NCBI RefSeq assembly: GCF_000695795.1
Contig: NZ_JNCA01000001.1
Location: 124,001-188,000 of the forward strand
Direction: 5' to 3'
Source: Flavobacterium seoulense
Lineage (GTDB): Bacteria; Bacteroidota; Bacteroidia; Flavobacteriales; Flavobacteriaceae
Length of the DNA: 64,000 bases
In this document: piece by piece, positions 61,991-64,000 of the stretch
How the letters are laid out: each line of letters starts with the position of its first letter
How positions within the stretch are numbered: position 1 is the stretch's first letter
Position numbers and translations under genes: made by a program
The notes under the pieces: generated by a model
The model's database searches: none
The model's input: only the letters and a program-made list of their open reading frames with translations
Told to the model about the DNA's origin: nothing

Positions 61991-63157
61991 ATGAATGATA
62001 TTTTAATTAATAAAACCGTAAACTCTTTTAAGGAGGCTTTTGGTTCTGAGCCAACAAAAGTTGTGCTTTCTCCAGGGAGAATTAACATCATCGGGGAACA
62101 TATCGATTACAATGACGGATATGTTTTGCCAGCTGCTATCGATAAGATTATTTGCTTTGCTTTTGCAAAAAACAATACCAATACTTCTAAAGTAATTGCT
62201 TTAGATTTGAATGATTCTTTTGAAATTGACGTTACGGCTGAGGTAAAACTAGACGATAATTCGTGGACAAATTACATTAGAGGCGTAATCAATCAATTAA
62301 AAATTAACGGATTCCAGTTTGAGGGAGTGAACTGTGTTTTCAGCAGTAACATTCCTGTGGGTTCAGGTTTATCTTCTTCGGCAGCTTTAGAATGTGGTTT
62401 CTTATTCGGGATGAACGACTTATTCAATTTGAATATCAAACCAGTTGACATTGCTTTGTTAGGTCAAAAAGCAGAACATTGGGTAGGAATCAAATGCGGA
62501 ATTATGGATCAGTTCTCTAGTGTAATGGGACTAGAAGATAAAGTAATTAAAATTGATTGCCGCACTTTAGAATATAGCTATCACGATGCTAATTTTGCTG
62601 ATTATTCGTTGATTTTATTTGATTCGAATGTAAAACACTCGTTGATGACTTCGGCTTATAATGAAAGAAGACAACAATGTGAAGAAGGAATTGCCATTGT
62701 AAAAGCAAATTTCCCTGAGATAAAAAGTTTCAGAGATTGTACTGAACAAACAATTATTGATTTGGAAGACAAAATGAGTCATGAAGTTTTCAGACGTTCT
62801 CTTTTTGTGGTAAAAGAAATCAATCGTGTGATTCAGGCTTGTGAGGCTTTGGATAACGGAAAAATTGAATTCTTAGGAGAATTAATGTTTGCTACTCACG
62901 ATGGTCTGTCTAAAGACTACGAAGTAAGTTGCGAAGAGTTGGATTTATTAGTTGATTTGGCTAAAGAAGAAACGGCAGTTATCGGTTCCCGATTGATGGG
63001 AGGTGGTTTTGGAGGTTGTACTATCAACCTGGTTAAGAAAGGACACGAACAACAAATTAAAGATAAATTCTCAAAATTATATACCGAAGCTTTCGGAATC
63101 GAATTGAAAATTTACGATGTTAAAGTAAGTAACGGTACATCACTATACACTAAATAA
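61991..63157 (+). CDS. galK: galactokinase
   Basis: A 388-residue GHMP kinase phosphorylating galactose to galactose-1-phosphate. The galactokinase signature GRINIIGEHIDYNDGYVLP is near residue 28, the ATP-binding motif VGSGLSSSAALE near 124, and MGGGFGGCTINLV near the C-terminus. MDQFSS holds the catalytic Asp. Length is typical. Its TAA shares one base with the galT ATG (TAATG at 63155-63159), so the two are translationally coupled. Confidence 0.98.
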   Translation: MNDILINKTVNSFKEAFGSEPTKVVLSPGRINIIGEHIDYNDGYVLPAAIDKIICFAFAKNNTNTSKVIALDLNDSFEIDVTAEVKLDDNSWTNYIRGVINQLKINGFQFEGVNCVFSSNIPVGSGLSSSAALECGFLFGMNDLFNLNIKPVDIALLGQKAEHWVGIKCGIMDQFSSVMGLEDKVIKIDCRTLEYSYHDANFADYSLILFDSNVKHSLMTSAYNERRQQCEEGIAIVKANFPEIKSFRDCTEQTIIDLEDKMSHEVFRRSLFVVKEINRVIQACEALDNGKIEFLGELMFATHDGLSKDYEVSCEELDLLVDLAKEETAVIGSRLMGGGFGGCTINLVKKGHEQQIKDKFSKLYTEAFGIELKIYDVKVSNGTSLYTK

Positions 63158-64000
63158 TGAGCATGAGAAAGTTTGATATTAATGAAGATCCGCACAGAAG
63201 GTATAATCCTTTGATTAACGAATGGGTTTTGGTTTCGCCACACCGTTCAAAAAGACCTTGGCAGGGACAAAAAGAAGCAGTAAATACTGTTGCCTTGCCA
63301 CAATATGATCCGGAGTGTTATTTATGTGCAGGAAATGTTCGTGCTAATGGCGAAGTAAATCCGGCTTACGAAAGTAGTTTTGTTTTCGAAAATGACTTTG
63401 CTGCGCTAAAACAGGAACCAATTGATTTTGGTGGAAACGAAGAAGGAAGCTTCTTTAAAGCGCAACCAGAAAGAGGAATTTCGAGAGTGGTTTGTTTTTC
63501 ACCAAGACATGATTTGACTTTACCTGAAATGGATGTGGATGGTATTGTAAATATTATTCATACATGGCAAAAAGAATACACTGATTTAGGTAATGTTGAT
63601 TACATCAATCACGTACAAATTTTTGAAAATAAAGGAAGTGTGATGGGATGTAGTAATCCGCATCCACACGGACAAATTTGGGCGCAGTCTTCATTGCCTA
63701 CGCAGGTGGAGAAAACCCAAAATAACCTGAAAGCTTATTTCGAAAAAAACGGAACGAATCTTTTACAGGATTATTTAAAAGAAGAATTAAAAGTAAAAGA
63801 GCGCGTTGTTGTGGAGAACAATCATTTTGCAGCCATTGTTCCTTTCTGGGCAATCTGGCCTTTTGAAACTATGATTATCAGCAAGCGTCACATCACTAAA
63901 ATTACTGATTTTACCGAAGATGAGGTAGCAGCTTTTGCTGATGTTTTAAAAAGATTGACAACTAAATACGATAATCTTTTCGAAACATCGTTCCCTTATT
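63157..64000 (+). CDS. galT: galactose-1-phosphate uridylyltransferase (3' end outside window)
   Basis: 281 codons are visible and the frame runs off the window. It transfers UMP from UDP-glucose to galactose-1-phosphate. Features are RRYNPLINEWVLVSPHRSKRPW at the N-terminus, a zinc-site CYLCAGN (CxxC), and the active-site HPHGQIW, whose second His is the covalent nucleophile. The start ATG at 63157 overlaps the galK stop; a second ATG at 63163 is also possible. E. coli GalT has 348 residues, so about 65 codons are missing. Confidence 0.96.
   Translation, partial: MSMRKFDINEDPHRRYNPLINEWVLVSPHRSKRPWQGQKEAVNTVALPQYDPECYLCAGNVRANGEVNPAYESSFVFENDFAALKQEPIDFGGNEEGSFFKAQPERGISRVVCFSPRHDLTLPEMDVDGIVNIIHTWQKEYTDLGNVDYINHVQIFENKGSVMGCSNPHPHGQIWAQSSLPTQVEKTQNNLKAYFEKNGTNLLQDYLKEELKVKERVVVENNHFAAIVPFWAIWPFETMIISKRHITKITDFTEDEVAAFADVLKRLTTKYDNLFETSFPY

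Overview
The window looks like a chromosomal segment of a Flavobacterium-type Bacteroidota. The evidence is low GC, -7 elements of the form TAnnTTTG with few Shine-Dalgarno sites, an isolated atpD-atpC pair, SusC/SusD genes, DUF4270 and DUF4998-type lipoproteins, and several large secreted proteins with type IX secretion (T9SS) sorting domains. I see no phage, insertion sequence, CRISPR array or rRNA. There is one tRNA (Leu-CAA).

Layout: 1-6.1 kb holds the 3' part of an M28 membrane peptidase facing radA, an esterase-like gene and panD-panC (pantothenate). 6.2-10.5 kb is a compact operon: a truncated glycogen-synthase-like gene, a DUF4270 lipoprotein and glmS. 10.7-13.6 kb is a TonB-dependent receptor. 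13.9-15.8 kb is atpD-atpC. 15.8-20.3 kb is the biotin cluster bioF-bioD-bioA plus a ketoacyl-ACP-synthase-like gene, facing recX. 21.2-41.1 kb is an array of four giant cell-surface proteins in one orientation. They have divergent N-terminal repeat regions but share a C-terminal module of about 550 residues and a T9SS sorting domain. bioB lies on the far side of this array, so the array sits between two parts of the biotin pathway. 42.3-49.8 kb holds two duplicated 4-TM proteins, ribF, a secreted zinc metalloprotease, pth, rplY and prs. tRNA-Leu is at 50.1 kb. 50.3-60.8 kb is a polysaccharide utilisation locus: a GH88/GH105 lipoprotein, susC, susD, two surface-lipoprotein-like genes and an HExxH protein. 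61.0-64.0 kb is galM-galK-galT (Leloir pathway, galT cut by the window edge). The PUL and the galactose operon together suggest use of a galactose- and uronate-containing glycan, possibly pectin-like.

The least-explained material is in the adhesin array and the intergenic DNA. (i) A decayed copy of recX lies between adhesins 1 and 2, which suggests a tandem duplication of a recX-adhesin unit. (ii) The adhesins have AACGAY-type direct repeats upstream, spaced about two helical turns apart in three of the four, and C-tracts upstream of three; this is a candidate shared regulon. (iii) Several dispersed repeat families occupy gene junctions: CTTTGCG-arm elements, a GTTATGAGTTATA inverted repeat, an ATTGC..GCAAT element and a structured RNA-like element before pth. 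(iv) A ketoacyl synthase of the KAS I/II type sits in the biotin cluster, where no bioC, bioH, bioG or bioW is visible. Database searches were not possible, so family names rest on recognised motifs.
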